A stretch of 64,000 nucleotides of DNA from positions 744,001-808,000 of the forward strand of contig NC_016484.1 in NCBI RefSeq assembly GCF_000227115.2. Reading direction: 5' to 3'. A program made the translations under genes and the position numbers. Of the stretch, positions 8,862 to 19,090 are shown piece after piece; positions within the stretch are counted from its first letter, which is position 1; every line of letters begins with the position of its first letter. The notes under the pieces were generated by a model that had not been told where the DNA came from, did not search any database, and saw only the letters and a program-made list of their open reading frames with translations. The DNA is from Naumovozyma dairenensis CBS 421. Taxonomy: Eukaryota; Ascomycota; Saccharomycetes; Saccharomycetales; Saccharomycetaceae.

Positions 8862-10052
8862 TCACAACACCGGCAGCCCTACATTGTGGGCCATGACCCT
8901 GAGCATGGTTCTGTACCGGCGCCATAGGGTTAAAATCAGCGCTGTTGAGAAGAAACATCCCAAAAGAAAGTAGAGTCCGGTCCCGACAAATCCATAAACT
9001 AAATATATTGTCGTTGTCGTAAACTTGACCAAGGTCACATATATCGAGTACATTAATATCCACATACGTTGTGTGAAGAAGTTGTAGTTCCCTGCTGCGA
9101 TGGAGGATATTTTGCCTTCAAGTAACATCTTAACCGGACTGGAATAATAGACAACAATATTATGGAATTTCTCTAGTAAAGATAACCCTCCTCGTAAATC
9201 GACCAGTATATAAGATTGTATGACTTCCGTGTAATTAGCCGCGTTACTAATGCTACTGACATTAGTAGCATTATTCATTGCACCCGCTACAGCATTTCTA
9301 GCATTCGCCATTCTAGTACCTCCACCACCAAGATCTAGAATATATTCCGCATTAGCAATTGCCAAGTAACCAAGAATTTCCCTAATGAGATCATCTTGTG
9401 AAAATGCTACACTACCAAACCCAGCTTGAAAAATATTATACGTGAAAAGGGGGAGTAACATCATCATCATGTATCGATTAAACGTAAACACTGCTCTAGC
9501 AAATCGTATGATGATAAATCCAGCATTATTATTATTATTATTACCGTTGGGGACAGCATTATTGTTGTTATTATTACCATTGAAATTTGCATTACCATCA
9601 CGATTACGATTTTGATTTCCATTTCCATTTCCATTTCGATGAAGCATATTTTCTTCGTCATTCCTAAGATCTTGAAGAATTTCATCCATTACTTGCAATT
9701 GCGCTCGTAGTGTACCATTCTCCATCACTTGTCTCAGAGGAACTCGAAGTGCTTCGCTGCCAACAAGATCTTCGTCTCTTTCCTCATCAAAACCTTGGCG
9801 AATGGGTGAAAAAAGGTTTCTCGTCTCTTCCCTGAAAAGTCGATATTCTTCATCTGCTTGATGCATCTCTTTCAATATTCTTTCTCTCTCTTGCTCTCTT
9901 GCCAATCGAATATTAGACTCAAGTAAAAACTCCTTATAAAGATACTCATCATCATCATCATCATCATTAATTAAGTTATTGTCCTTGATATTTTTATCTG
10001 TAAGAACTTCCTCTTCCTGTTTCTCGACATTTTCAATGGGTACTTCAGTCAT
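8862..10052 (-). CDS. ASI2: Probable Asi2, inner nuclear membrane subunit of the Asi ubiquitin-ligase complex
   Basis: The 396-aa protein starts at ATG 10052. The N-terminal half is soluble and acidic (Asp run at about 30-35) with a charged helical region, followed by an Asn/Gly-rich low-complexity linker (about 140-175). Hydrophobic segments lie at about 179-210, 326-350 and 352-376. In S. cerevisiae, Asi2 (YNL159C, 289 aa) works with Asi1 and Asi3 in inner nuclear membrane protein degradation and in keeping Stp1/Stp2 silent. The call rests mainly on gene order: the frame is divergent from PGA1 and followed by NSG and CUZ1, exactly as YNL159C-158W-156C-155W. The membrane topology also fits. 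Sequence similarity alone would not have convinced me. It is longer than S. cerevisiae Asi2, largely through low-complexity sequence. Confidence 0.65.
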   Translation of the reverse strand: MTEVPIENVEKQEEEVLTDKNIKDNNLINDDDDDDEYLYKEFLLESNIRLAREQERERILKEMHQADEEYRLFREETRNLFSPIRQGFDEERDEDLVGSEALRVPLRQVMENGTLRAQLQVMDEILQDLRNDEENMLHRNGNGNGNQNRNRDGNANFNGNNNNNNAVPNGNNNNNNAGFIIIRFARAVFTFNRYMMMMLLPLFTYNIFQAGFGSVAFSQDDLIREILGYLAIANAEYILDLGGGGTRMANARNAVAGAMNNATNVSSISNAANYTEVIQSYILVDLRGGLSLLEKFHNIVVYYSSPVKMLLEGKISSIAAGNYNFFTQRMWILMYSIYVTLVKFTTTTIYLVYGFVGTGLYFLLGCFFSTALILTLWRRYRTMLRVMAHNVGLPVL

Positions 10053-10314
10053 GATAACCTAATGCTACTCCTTATCATACAATATGTTGCTCTTCTCTTT
10101 CGTTCTGTATGTGTTTGCCACTTGTGTAATATTACGAAGTGATTATTGTAAATATACAAGAACCTGACGGTGTTACCTTTAAATTTTTATCTAGCTCTAT
10201 ATACTCATTTAAGTACAAACAAATACAAATATGTGAAAATTAATCATATAATTTAAGACAACTGGAAGAATAAAGAGTATAGCATACCACATCACACAGA
10301 AATAATCAAGCTTG
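10053..10314. promoter_or_regulatory. ASI2-PGA1 divergent promoter region
   Basis: A short AT-rich spacer between two genes transcribed apart. I can assign no specific factor site. Confidence 0.5.
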
Positions 10315-10998
10315 ATGCAATTTCTACCGTCATTTATAAGAATATCATTTTATTTGCTGTTATGCATTAATGGATTCTCACAGATTTTCGTCATCGCAAA
10401 CACTGAATCCATCTTGATTTCAATACCAAAGGATTTCCCAGCAACAAGAAAGAAAAATGAAGATTCAACCATAAATCCTTTGCCTCATATATTATTAAAT
10501 GATACAGCACCAGCCTATACGAATAAATTGACTCTTGATATACCTGTACAAAATCACAAAACGAAAAGAAAATACTATATTGAATTATTAAACCTACAAA
10601 ATAATTCCAATTATCAAATTAAATTATGTTGGTCTGCTATCCATCCATTGATTATTGATAATCTTGATTGGCACATAATACCTCCTTACACTGTACATTT
10701 GGACTCTCCTAGCGGTAATGAGGACCCGCTATACCATTTTGATCCTGTAGATTATCCAAGAATTATCGTCTCTGTAAATATTGACACGCATTTATTTCTA
10801 AAGAATCTCCATGGTAGATCAGCAGCAATAGGCAAGGAAAAATTACCTCAAATTAATATATCCGTCATTAAGACTTTCTTGGGGATACCCATGGACTTAT
10901 ACCCAATTGTCACATATATAACTATGGTTGTCATCGCAATGTCATCCATTTATTATTGTTATACGAGAAGTGAAACTAAATTATCTATCGTCTCGTAA
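10315..10998 (+). CDS. PGA1: Pga1-like subunit of GPI mannosyltransferase II
   Basis: The first in-frame ATG is at 10315, giving 227 aa. A TTG codon immediately before it is not a credible start. A hydrophobic signal-type segment covers about residues 1-28. The middle is a luminal-looking region with N-glycosylation sequons (for example NDT and NNSN). A single membrane helix lies near the C-terminus (about 196-216), followed by a short polar tail. In S. cerevisiae Pga1 (YNL158W, 198 aa) pairs with Gpi18 in the ER to add the second mannose to GPI precursors. The identification rests on topology, length and position between ASI2 and NSG. IGO1 (YNL157W), expected between PGA1 and NSG2, is absent here. 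Confidence 0.75.
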   Translation: MQFLPSFIRISFYLLLCINGFSQIFVIANTESILISIPKDFPATRKKNEDSTINPLPHILLNDTAPAYTNKLTLDIPVQNHKTKRKYYIELLNLQNNSNYQIKLCWSAIHPLIIDNLDWHIIPPYTVHLDSPSGNEDPLYHFDPVDYPRIIVSVNIDTHLFLKNLHGRSAAIGKEKLPQINISVIKTFLGIPMDLYPIVTYITMVVIAMSSIYYCYTRSETKLSIVS

Positions 10999-11031
10999 CG
11001 TAGTATTTATAGAACTGTATAGTATATTATA

Positions 11032-11805
11032 TCAATACTGAAATAAATATCTACCTAGTTTCCCAAATATTAATATATTTGCACACAAGGAGTTCATAAA
11101 ATATAACCGATCACCCCCATTGGGATATACATAAATACCAGTAACATATCGTATAGTTATTCCAAATAGGCTGCTACTAATCCAAAGTAATATAGTAGAA
11201 AGGGTACCATTATCTAAAAATAACCATAGTATGAAATTTAAAAGACACCAAGCAATTGACATTTGCATCTTAGATTCCCAACTTATAGTTCTAATCCCAT
11301 ATGCTATGCCTAAAATTATATTAAATGTCCCTATGATAGATTTGAAACTACATCCATTTTCATCTATATCTTCGAACAACAATGAATCTAAGATGGGGAT
11401 TATTATACCGAAAGATATACCTTGTAAAGAATACGGTATCCATTGTAGATAATTGAAACCTTCATATAACGTGGATTCATTTAAATAATTGAATATTTCA
11501 TTGATTATGATTCCACAAGTGCTCAAAATGAGAAATTTAAACCATAATCGGAACTCCTTCCTCTTCTTCTTTTCCGATTCAATGACACGTACATGCGGAG
11601 ATGTCAACGAATGATCAACTGTTGTACTGATGATATCATTATCATAGATTGAAAATAGAGTAGGTATAGTTAATATTTTGAATGATTTAGCCTGTTCAAA
11701 ATATTCATGAGCTTCCTCTAATTCCGATTCTTCCCCAGCACTTGATGATTCATCATATTCCGACGATAACAACGACGACACATCCTTGAGTTCATTGGCA
11801 ATCAT
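11032..11805 (-). CDS. NSG2: Nsg1/Nsg2 (INSIG-like) regulator of HMG-CoA reductase
   Basis: The ER membrane protein stabilises Hmg2 in sterol feedback control. The C-terminal half has several membrane segments and closes with YFMNSLCANILIFGKLGRYL, very like the Nsg2 C-terminus (FGKLGRYLYSH). FILWLFLDNG and the upstream SIYDNDI block also line up. The open frame extends upstream to 11874, but that extension begins with GTG directly after a TGA. The first ATG is at 11805, giving 257 aa, shorter than Nsg1 or Nsg2 (291 and 299). The symbol is positional: the neighbours PGA1 and CUZ1 belong to the YNL track (NSG2, YNL156C), but NSG1 (YHR133C) is its ohnologue. The gene is divergent from CUZ1. Confidence 0.85.
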   Translation of the reverse strand: MIANELKDVSSLLSSEYDESSSAGEESELEEAHEYFEQAKSFKILTIPTLFSIYDNDIISTTVDHSLTSPHVRVIESEKKKRKEFRLWFKFLILSTCGIIINEIFNYLNESTLYEGFNYLQWIPYSLQGISFGIIIPILDSLLFEDIDENGCSFKSIIGTFNIILGIAYGIRTISWESKMQMSIAWCLLNFILWLFLDNGTLSTILLWISSSLFGITIRYVTGIYVYPNGGDRLYFMNSLCANILIFGKLGRYLFQY

Positions 11806-11989
11806 ACTTCCTATTACATCATCACCAAGAACATTCAACTTTTCCTTTATCTTGTTCGGTGGTCCTTTTAACACTCAAGCTTCCTTTCTCTTCAACGTAC
11901 GTACGTATATAAAACACCGAGATATATAAAGCCTTTTTAATACAGAGTTCTTTTAACACCGCTTCCCTATTAATCTGCCATCGCAAGAC

Positions 11990-12020
<31 letters not shown>

Positions 12021-12037
12021 AATAATTATAATACATA
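11806..12037. promoter_or_regulatory. NSG-CUZ1 divergent promoter with CAA repeat
   Basis: A 232-bp shared promoter. A CAA trinucleotide repeat of about ten units (11992-12021) lies just before the CUZ1 ATG and would form most of its 5' leader. Confidence 0.6.
11992..12021. repeat. (CAA)n microsatellite in the CUZ1 leader
   Basis: Uninterrupted CAA units end 17 bp before the start codon of CUZ1. Such unstructured leaders are typical of efficiently scanned yeast mRNAs. Confidence 0.9.
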
Positions 12038-12889
12038 ATGACCACCTCACAAGGATCAGAAAGAGAAATAGGAATGCTAGATGTAGGAACTCACTGTTCC
12101 CTATGTGAAAAATTAGATTTCTTACCATTCCATTGTTCATCATGCAATAAAGATTTTTGTTCAGAGCATCGGTCCAAACAATCTCATTATTGTGAATCAT
12201 TAAAGCAGCAAACCACTACCCCGAGGTCGAGCGAGACTGTTCGTGGGAATGATGAGCAATATTTTAAAAGTTTGCTTCCTGAGAAAGGATACATTCGAGT
12301 TAATCAACCACATGTCCGTAATCCTGTATCAACAAATGAGGCTGTGTTAGGTAATGGTAACTTGAGGGAAAAAAATACAATACGGTCGAGATTGAATGAA
12401 TCCACTTTATCGAAATTGAAAAGTTTTTTTGATAAGCATAGAAGTAGTAATAATAAGAAAACTTCTCGTAGCTTTTTTAGCTCGAAGAAATCTAATAATG
12501 ATGAGAATGAGGGGAATATACTTCTTTTAAAAAAATCGGCCATTGGAGATTCGAAGATTCCAACAAGTAATAGAATTCATATATGGTGTTATTATTTAGA
12601 AGGTAATTCGGAGCAAGAGGGGGACGCTAATAGTGTGAAAACGGCTGTTTTTATAAATAAGATTTGGCCATTAGGTAGGACATTGGATTATTTGGCTCAA
12701 CAATTACAAGTTAAAAATTTGAATAGTAATTTTAAAACAACTAAGAAGGAAAAATTATACCTTTATAAAGAAATTAAGGCGAAGGATAATGTTGATTTTA
12801 AATTGTTGGAATTATCGGATCGTGTCGCTAATGAATTACATGATAAGGACGTAGTTTATTTAGTTCGTGGCGATGACGTTATAGCATAA
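12038..12889 (+). CDS. CUZ1: Cuz1-like AN1 zinc-finger, proteasome/Cdc48-associated protein
   Basis: The 283-aa protein (274 aa for S. cerevisiae Cuz1, YNL155W) has an N-terminal AN1 zinc finger with the full ligand set C20, C23, C33, C36, C41, H44, H50 and C52. A basic, Ser/Asn-rich linker covers about 100-170. The C-terminal domain (about 185-283) looks like the ubiquitin-like fold of this family. In S. cerevisiae Cuz1 binds the proteasome and Cdc48 and protects against arsenite. It lies between NSG and the YCK kinase, as YNL155W does. No Rpn4 element (GGTGGCAAA) is visible in the short promoter, which is mildly unexpected. Confidence 0.9.
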   Translation: MTTSQGSEREIGMLDVGTHCSLCEKLDFLPFHCSSCNKDFCSEHRSKQSHYCESLKQQTTTPRSSETVRGNDEQYFKSLLPEKGYIRVNQPHVRNPVSTNEAVLGNGNLREKNTIRSRLNESTLSKLKSFFDKHRSSNNKKTSRSFFSSKKSNNDENEGNILLLKKSAIGDSKIPTSNRIHIWCYYLEGNSEQEGDANSVKTAVFINKIWPLGRTLDYLAQQLQVKNLNSNFKTTKKEKLYLYKEIKAKDNVDFKLLELSDRVANELHDKDVVYLVRGDDVIA

Positions 12890-13282
12890 TAAAAAGCAAA
12901 AATGAGATGATTCATTTCTTATAGACAGACTATTTTTTAAATAACTAAAAACTTTAATATTAATAATAATTCTAATAACAATAGATAGATAATTTCATGA
13001 TTTCAACATCACGCTGGCACATAGAGTTCTATATGAATTGCCTACGATATAAATGAATATCCTAATATTATCATTGAATTATTCTCTTATAATTATATAA
13101 TCTAATTTACATTATTATTTTCATTACTTAATCTAATTTCAATTATAATTATAATTACAATTACAAATAATAACTGAAATAAAATCTTTACTGTTAGGTG
13201 TACGTTATCTCCCGCCCATCTTCTCTCTTGTCGTTCATTTTTTAATGTTTATCTTTTCGTTCCTTCCGTCTTTTTCTTTCAT
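12890..13282. other. Convergent AT-rich intergenic region
   Basis: Between CUZ1 (plus) and YCK (minus). It consists largely of ATTATA/AATTAC short repeats (about 13080-13170). I see no gene. Confidence 0.6.
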
Positions 13283-14923
13283 TTAACAACACCCTAGTTT
13301 ACTAAAGAAACCTTTGACAGAATGTTGTGAACTTGTATCTTTACCAATTGGTTGTTGGTTGGCATTTGCATTTTTATTTGCCGTTGGTTGTTCTTGAGAT
13401 TGATATTTGTGATTAACATTATCTCCATCTTGTTGTTGATATCTCCCGTTAATATTATTTTGTTGTTGTTGTATTTGATGTTGTTGCTGTTGTCGATGTT
13501 GTGATGGACGAGTTTGGAATTGTTGCTGTTGTTGAGCTTGTTGTTGTGCTTGTGATTTCTTTAATTGTTGTGCTTGTTGTTGCGCATACTTTTGTTGTGT
13601 TTGTTGTTGGTAAGCCTCGTACGATGTTGGATCTAATTGTTGTTCTTGTTGTTGGTTTACATTTGCATTGGCCGATTGTAGTTGACTTGGTTGTGGAGAT
13701 TGTTGGTGAATGTGATGAGGTTGTAATTGTGGTTGTTGTAACAGTTTATTTCTATGTCTTCTTGATTTTTCATTTGGTGGATTTGGATGACCATAACCAT
13801 GAAGGTTTGGTTTTTTATTAATTGATAAATCCCAACCGCGACCACCATTCAATTTCATCCAATCATATTCACCGTCTGCAGCTTCACCTAAATCATCTAA
13901 TGCAGATAGTAATAACATACGATATCCTTCATAATCAGGAGTTTCATCAAATGCTAAATTTCTAACAATCTCTAAATAACGACCAAATTGGATAGGTAAT
14001 CCTTGAGCCAAATCATAAACATTAGTTGTTCTCTTCTTCTCACCAATTTTTTCATATTTTTGTTTATTATTTGGAGCTTTTAAACCTTGCCATGGTAATT
14101 GACCTCTAAGGAAATAGAAAAACACATGACCCATTGCTTCCATATCATCTCTCCTTGATTGTTCTCTCCCCAAATGAGTATTAATAGACATATATCTTGC
14201 TGTACCACTCAATGATTTCTTCTCACGATAAGGTATATGTTGTTTAGTCTTTGGATCTCTATATTGTTTAGCCATTCCGAAATCAATCAAATGAACTTTA
14301 TTAGCATCTGGTTGTCCCGGTCTCCCAATTAAGAAATTATCTGGTTTAATATCTCTATAGATCAAATCATGGGCATGTAAATCTTCAATTAGAGTTATCA
14401 TTTGCACTGCAATTTGTACCACAGTCTTTACTGAGAATCTTCTATTACACCAATCGAAAAGATCTTCCAAAGATGGGCCGAAAAGATCCATGACAAGAAT
14501 GTTATGTAGCCCTTCTTGACCGAAATAATAAGCTTGTGGTATTCCTGGAGTACCAGAAAGAATTTTGTAAGTTCGATATTCATCTTTCAATTGTGGAGCT
14601 TCGGTTTTCCTTGGTTCGAATTTGATAGCCACTGATAAACCGTTTAACATGTTGGTACCTTCGAATACTACACCGAATGAACCTTCTCCTATTTTCTTAC
14701 CGATTTTGTAATGGAGACCAACTATCGTGGAATCATCACGGGAAGTTGATGAATAGTTTGATGGAGATGATGTCATGTTAGTATTTGCGGTGGTATTGTT
14801 TGCTGTGTTGCCGTTCAGTATTCTTATGTTGCTTGAGCTTTGCATCGGAGTGTTTGTAGCATTTGTTAAGTTGTGGATAGCCATTGCTGTATTCGCAGCT
14901 GTTGATGATTGATGATAAGACAT
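13283..14923 (-). CDS. YCK2: Plasma-membrane casein kinase I (Yck1/Yck2)
   Basis: The 546-aa protein is the palmitoylated casein kinase I that phosphorylates plasma-membrane permeases and glucose-signalling proteins and supports morphogenesis. The kinase domain starts at about residue 72: glycine loop GEGSFG (79-84), catalytic lysine K101, YRDIKPDN (189-196) and DFG (215-217). A CK1-type SLSGTARYMSINTHLG segment follows (237-252). The tail is Gln/Asn-rich and ends in FFSKLGCC, the two cysteines being the palmitoylation sites. The length equals S. cerevisiae Yck2. I use YCK2 because the neighbours CUZ1 and GIM3 are YNL153C-155W, but the protein is equally related to Yck1 (YHR135C). The promoter region is long (1.8 kb). 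Confidence 0.95.
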   Translation of the reverse strand: MSYHQSSTAANTAMAIHNLTNATNTPMQSSSNIRILNGNTANNTTANTNMTSSPSNYSSTSRDDSTIVGLHYKIGKKIGEGSFGVVFEGTNMLNGLSVAIKFEPRKTEAPQLKDEYRTYKILSGTPGIPQAYYFGQEGLHNILVMDLFGPSLEDLFDWCNRRFSVKTVVQIAVQMITLIEDLHAHDLIYRDIKPDNFLIGRPGQPDANKVHLIDFGMAKQYRDPKTKQHIPYREKKSLSGTARYMSINTHLGREQSRRDDMEAMGHVFFYFLRGQLPWQGLKAPNNKQKYEKIGEKKRTTNVYDLAQGLPIQFGRYLEIVRNLAFDETPDYEGYRMLLLSALDDLGEAADGEYDWMKLNGGRGWDLSINKKPNLHGYGHPNPPNEKSRRHRNKLLQQPQLQPHHIHQQSPQPSQLQSANANVNQQQEQQLDPTSYEAYQQQTQQKYAQQQAQQLKKSQAQQQAQQQQQFQTRPSQHRQQQQHQIQQQQNNINGRYQQQDGDNVNHKYQSQEQPTANKNANANQQPIGKDTSSQHSVKGFFSKLGCC

Positions 14924-16757
14924 GGATATACTTTGATGATCGAACAGAGAAGAAAATACAGATAGTAAAACTTTTGATTTGCGTTTGTTCTTTAGTCTTA
15001 TTAATACGATACACTCTTGTTATTCCTCCTGTTCGGAATTATCTATTATATGTATATTTTATTAATAGATAATTAAATGTGGGGTGGGGAGGGTAGAAGT
15101 TGCCTTCTAATTATGTACTGTAAAATTTCAAATGGAAGAAAAATTTGTCTATCGAGGCGAGTGGGGGAGAAAAATGATCTCTAAACGATAATAACAGAAT
15201 AAATGAAAAGAGCAGAAAATGATATATATGATCAAAAGGTATCCTTCTGTCAGACTGTATTAATGAATGGATGTATTTCCGTTTAGGTTCTAGCTGATCT
15301 ACAGTTGTGTGCCTTTTGTTCCTTGTCGTCTCTTAACCTCTGGGTTGTTGTGTTACGGAAGTTAAGTTAGTCACTTAATTTTTTTGATCCACGTAATTCG
15401 AAAACGTTTATCATATTTCTTTCTTTCTTTCCTTTTTGTTTTGTTTTGTTTTGTTTGTTTGTTTTGTTTGTTTTTCGCTGAAAAAATTCCCACAAGTATC
15501 CGCGAGGAGTTTGCGGTTGGGTTCTGTTCCATCATGCGGTACGGGACCCTTTTGGTTATGACATAAATTCCCCAATGGGCACCCCTCTTTTGTACGGGGG
15601 GTTTTCCAGCGACACACTTTTCATTTCCCATCTCTTCGCTGCCACAAAAAAGCTTGAATTTTTGAGAGGGATTTAATATAGGTTCTTCTGGGATGTATGT
15701 GGAAAGATGAATGACAAGAATAATTTATAAATAATTAAATATACAAGTTATTCAATTAATACATATATTATAAATAATGTATATAATAATTAGCTGTGGC
15801 CCCATACGAGAAGAACACAAATAGTAAATATGTTCTTTCGAAGGAAAGTAACGACAAGATTCATCATGAATAATATATAAATTAATGTTTCATTGGTCTC
15901 CCTTCTGTGTACTGTCTATATGGCTTCTTTATTTGTAAGGAACTTATTATACAAGTTTTTAAAATAACCTGTAAGTTCATTTCTGATTGAAGGATTTTTC
16001 CTCTTCCGGAAATTTAAGCGCCGACTAAATAAAAATTACGAAATATTACGTGGTGAGATTATTCAAAGGCTCATCCACGAACGAATGTGATGGGAAGTAA
16101 AACGAAGCTTCTTATTTGCACTTTTCACAGTTTATATTTTTTTCTTATAAAAAAAAATGAACATGTTTCACAATTGTACATCAGGTACTACCCATTTCTT
16201 GGAAAAGAACCATCAGACGTTAGAAAGGGTATTCACTACGGTACGGGCATATTGCCAGGAATTAGGTAAAAATGGTTTTGAGAAAGCTGCTAGAAGTGAC
16301 CCCTTTTCTAATCTAGAGATCTGCTTCCTAACAACAAAAATATTGTTTTGATTTGTTAGAGAGGAACCACACAGACCCTGCCCTCTGTTCGGAGAAACCT
16401 CTGTAGAAACAAGCATTCCGGTCTAGCCTTGAATTTGCGATAACTTCAATGGGCGAACAATAAAAAGCAAGTTATGTCAGCAAAAAGTTAGACTGGTTTA
16501 TATCTTACTTCTTATATCTTAATGATGTTAAGTCATTATTAGGGTTTTGTTGTTTATATGTTACATAATTCCGTAATTGCTATATTTGATTACTGAATTC
16601 TTGATTGATGAACCTCGGCTGTGTATATGACATGTTGCAAAAGAATTGGCACATATCCCTACTTAAGCCAAGCAAATTGGGGTACTTTATTCATTACAAT
16701 AAGAAGGAGTAGATTATACCGTTATATCAGATATGACAAGAAATATCTCAGGTTTGA
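14924..16757. other. 1.8-kb YCK upstream region with T/G-rich and GC-rich blocks
   Basis: I see no gene I can support. Contents are a TTTTG/TTTG repeat (15431-15474), a GC-richer block (about 15490-15620), AT-rich DNA (15720-15790), and short overlapping open frames at 16087-16420 with no recognisable similarity. GIM3 ends at 16758. Confidence 0.55.
15431..15474. repeat. TTTTG/TTTG microsatellite
   Basis: Alternating TTTTG and TTTG units form a strand-asymmetric T-rich tract in the YCK upstream region. Confidence 0.85.
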
Positions 16758-17147
16758 TTAACGCTCTAAATTGATATTATCTCCAAATTTAGCATACAAA
16801 GCTGTTTTCAATTCACTTAATCTACCATCCAGGTCGGATTCTTTAGACTCTAGTTCGTCGATTGTCTTATCAATAATCTCTGAATCCTTTTCTAATTGTT
16901 CAACGACCTCGCTCTGTTTCATTAACATAAACAAATCGCCAATTTTATATTGAACCAATTCTTCCTCATCTAGCAACTCTATTTCAAGTGACACATCTTC
17001 TAGGTATTCCTTTTCTTGTCTTTGTTTTGCCAACTCCAGTTCTAGGGAATCCTTTCTCATGATAAGTTTGGAAAATTCATTAATCTTTTGTTGATCTTCA
17101 AAAGAAACTTGTGTATTGTTTTTCTTCCCCTCCGGTAGTAAATCCAT
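16758..17147 (-). CDS. GIM3: Prefoldin subunit 4 (Gim3)
   Basis: The 129-aa protein is the same length as S. cerevisiae Gim3 (YNL153C). It is a beta-type prefoldin subunit of the heterohexameric cytosolic chaperone that passes unfolded actin and tubulin to TRiC/CCT. Two long helical coiled-coil segments (about 17-60 and 75-120) flank a short central hairpin region (QYKIGDLFM, about 66-74). The start codon is the ATG at 17147-17145. Its position after YCK fits YNL154C-153C. The next S. cerevisiae genes (INN1, RPC31) are missing here and AAH1 follows instead. Confidence 0.93.
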   Translation of the reverse strand: MDLLPEGKKNNTQVSFEDQQKINEFSKLIMRKDSLELELAKQRQEKEYLEDVSLEIELLDEEELVQYKIGDLFMLMKQSEVVEQLEKDSEIIDKTIDELESKESDLDGRLSELKTALYAKFGDNINLER

Positions 17148-17518
17148 TTTTTTTCTCTTTCTTCCTCACTATCGATTGTTCCGTTTGAAGTACAACTTCA
17201 CTACAATTTTTTGTTAATGTTTATGTGTAGTTTACTTCGTTTTCTTCTCTCTACGTACAGAGTTGAAAACTTATCTTTGACTTTTCAACTTCCAATAATT
17301 TCTGAAATTTTTCACTTAAAGGCGATTTATTAACAAGTGACCTTTTTATCCAATTTTTATATATTGATTATTATACACGAAGATCAACACTAATTGCAGG
17401 AACCAATCTAGTTTCAATATTTGGAATATTTAGTTTATAACGATTTACATCATTTGCATAAGTTATTAACATGAGTCTATTTACTGACGGAAGTGTGAAG
17501 ACTCCAGAAGCCCCTTTT
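17148..17518. other. GIM3 upstream region; synteny junction
   Basis: 371 bp between the GIM3 start and the AAH1 stop, holding the GIM3 promoter. Gene orientation relative to S. cerevisiae flips across this spacer. A second frame overlapping the AAH1 3' end (17371-17643) is a shadow. Confidence 0.55.
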
Positions 17519-18571
17519 CTAATTTGACCCCAATGAATATTTGGAGATGACTTCATCGACTTTATCCAACAATTCATGCTTTCTCTTAGAGTCACACCAG
17601 GACCCATTGATAGCATTCTTTGCAATACGGCCCCAAGTACCATAATTCCAATCAGGGAAATCTTTGGAAACCTGTATATAGTTATCTAAGATATACCCAC
17701 CGAAATAAGCGGGATCATCTGAATTCAAAGAAAATGGAACATTATTATCTAAAAATTCTTGTAATGGTAGTTCTTTAACGGATTTAACAACTTGTAACTT
17801 AACATTGGACAACGGGCATACAGTCAACATAATTTGTTCGCTAGCTAAACGTTGAATCAATTCAGCATCATGAATACTATTAATCCCATGATCAATTCTC
17901 GTTACGTTTAATAAATCTAAAGCATCTGCAACGAATTGTGCTGAACCTTCCTCACCAGCGTGTGCGGTTAATTGCAAATCTTTATTATAACTCTTGGCTG
18001 TCTCATAACATTCAATGAATAAGTTGGGTGGGAATGGTCTTTCTGCTGAATCTAACCCTAGACCTGAGATAGTTCCATCCTCAATGAACTTTTTGGCATC
18101 TTTTACCGTTTGTAAGCATTCTTCAGGTTCGATATGTCTTAATAAACACATGATCAATTTAGACGAAATTCCTAATTCTGATTGAGCTTTTGCACAAGCC
18201 CTTTGGAATCCCAACGTCACTGTTTCGATGGTTACACCTCTTGATGTATGTGATTGTGGATCATAGAATACTTCGGCATGAACAAGACCTTGCTTATGTA
18301 CTTTTTGAAAATATGCCCATGCTAAATCAAAGAAGTCTTCCTCTTTGATAAGGACATTTGTACCAATATAATAATAATCTAAGAAATCTTGTAAATCACG
18401 GAATGATTTATATTTTTCATTTAATTCAGTCACTGTTTGTGGGAAAGTTTGTGGAAGAGTGATATGGTTTCTTTCTGCTAGTGGGAATAATAAATCTGGT
18501 TCTAATGTACCTTCTAAATGTAAGTGATGCTCACATTTAGGTAATTCTTTCAAAAATTCAACGGATACCAT
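17519..18571 (-). CDS. AAH1: Adenine deaminase
   Basis: The 350-aa protein (347 aa in S. cerevisiae Aah1, YNL141W) converts adenine to hypoxanthine and ammonia in purine salvage. Zinc ligands typical of the adenosine/adenine deaminase family are present: HLH at residues 16-18, H204 with catalytic E207 in TAHAGEE (202-208), H228 in RIDHG, and the DD pair 285-286 in SLNSDDPAYFGG. The start is ATG 18571. The next gene on the same strand is MEP2, about 520 bp away, giving the same neighbour pair as YNL141W-YNL142W. In S. cerevisiae AAH1 is shut off when growth slows. Confidence 0.96.
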   Translation of the reverse strand: MVSVEFLKELPKCEHHLHLEGTLEPDLLFPLAERNHITLPQTFPQTVTELNEKYKSFRDLQDFLDYYYIGTNVLIKEEDFFDLAWAYFQKVHKQGLVHAEVFYDPQSHTSRGVTIETVTLGFQRACAKAQSELGISSKLIMCLLRHIEPEECLQTVKDAKKFIEDGTISGLGLDSAERPFPPNLFIECYETAKSYNKDLQLTAHAGEEGSAQFVADALDLLNVTRIDHGINSIHDAELIQRLASEQIMLTVCPLSNVKLQVVKSVKELPLQEFLDNNVPFSLNSDDPAYFGGYILDNYIQVSKDFPDWNYGTWGRIAKNAINGSWCDSKRKHELLDKVDEVISKYSLGSN

Positions 18572-19090
18572 CTTTATTTTTCAACTAATTTTTTTTCTTG
18601 TTGAATTTGGGATTCTGTAAAGTTTGAAGCGAAAGAAGCACAGTAATCGAAACAAAGACTAAATTTAGGGAAATTTTAGAAAAAAACTATAATTTGATAT
18701 ATATATTGGCTGTAAGTGTCAAGTAAAAATATGGAACGTACGTTATCCAGATATAGTTCGAGAAAAACTTGAAGAATATTTTATCGCTCCGTCATTACAT
18801 AATTTCCTTTTTCTTAAAATTCCTTATCAAAGCCAAATTCAGGGCAGAGAAAAGCCGCAGTGTGATTTCAATATCATCGAGACTCATTTGATAAGATTTT
18901 TCTTTTTTCTTGGCAAATAGTTCCAACTAAGAACAAAAATTAAGAATTTGTATCGTACGTTTTTGGAAAGAGAAATACTGGTAGTAATAATCAAATGCTA
19001 GCACTCTAAAGTAAGCTGTGGGACTGATGAATCTTTTTTGAATTCATTAATTATATATGTTTGAAATTATGTAGTTATGGCATATGTAAT
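18572..19090. other. AAH1 promoter / MEP2 3' region
   Basis: 519 bp upstream of AAH1 and downstream of MEP2. AT-rich, with poly-T tracts near 18897-18910. I see no RNA gene and no clear Bas1 or Gcn4 site. Confidence 0.5.

Noticed and set aside
13501..13821. Valine-rich frame opposite the YCK tail
   Set aside because: It is the antisense shadow of the Gln/Asn-rich C-terminal region.
17371..17643. 90-codon frame overlapping the AAH1 3' end
   Set aside because: It opens in an alternative frame inside AAH1. AAH1 itself ends normally at 17519 with the expected length, so there is no sign of a frameshift.
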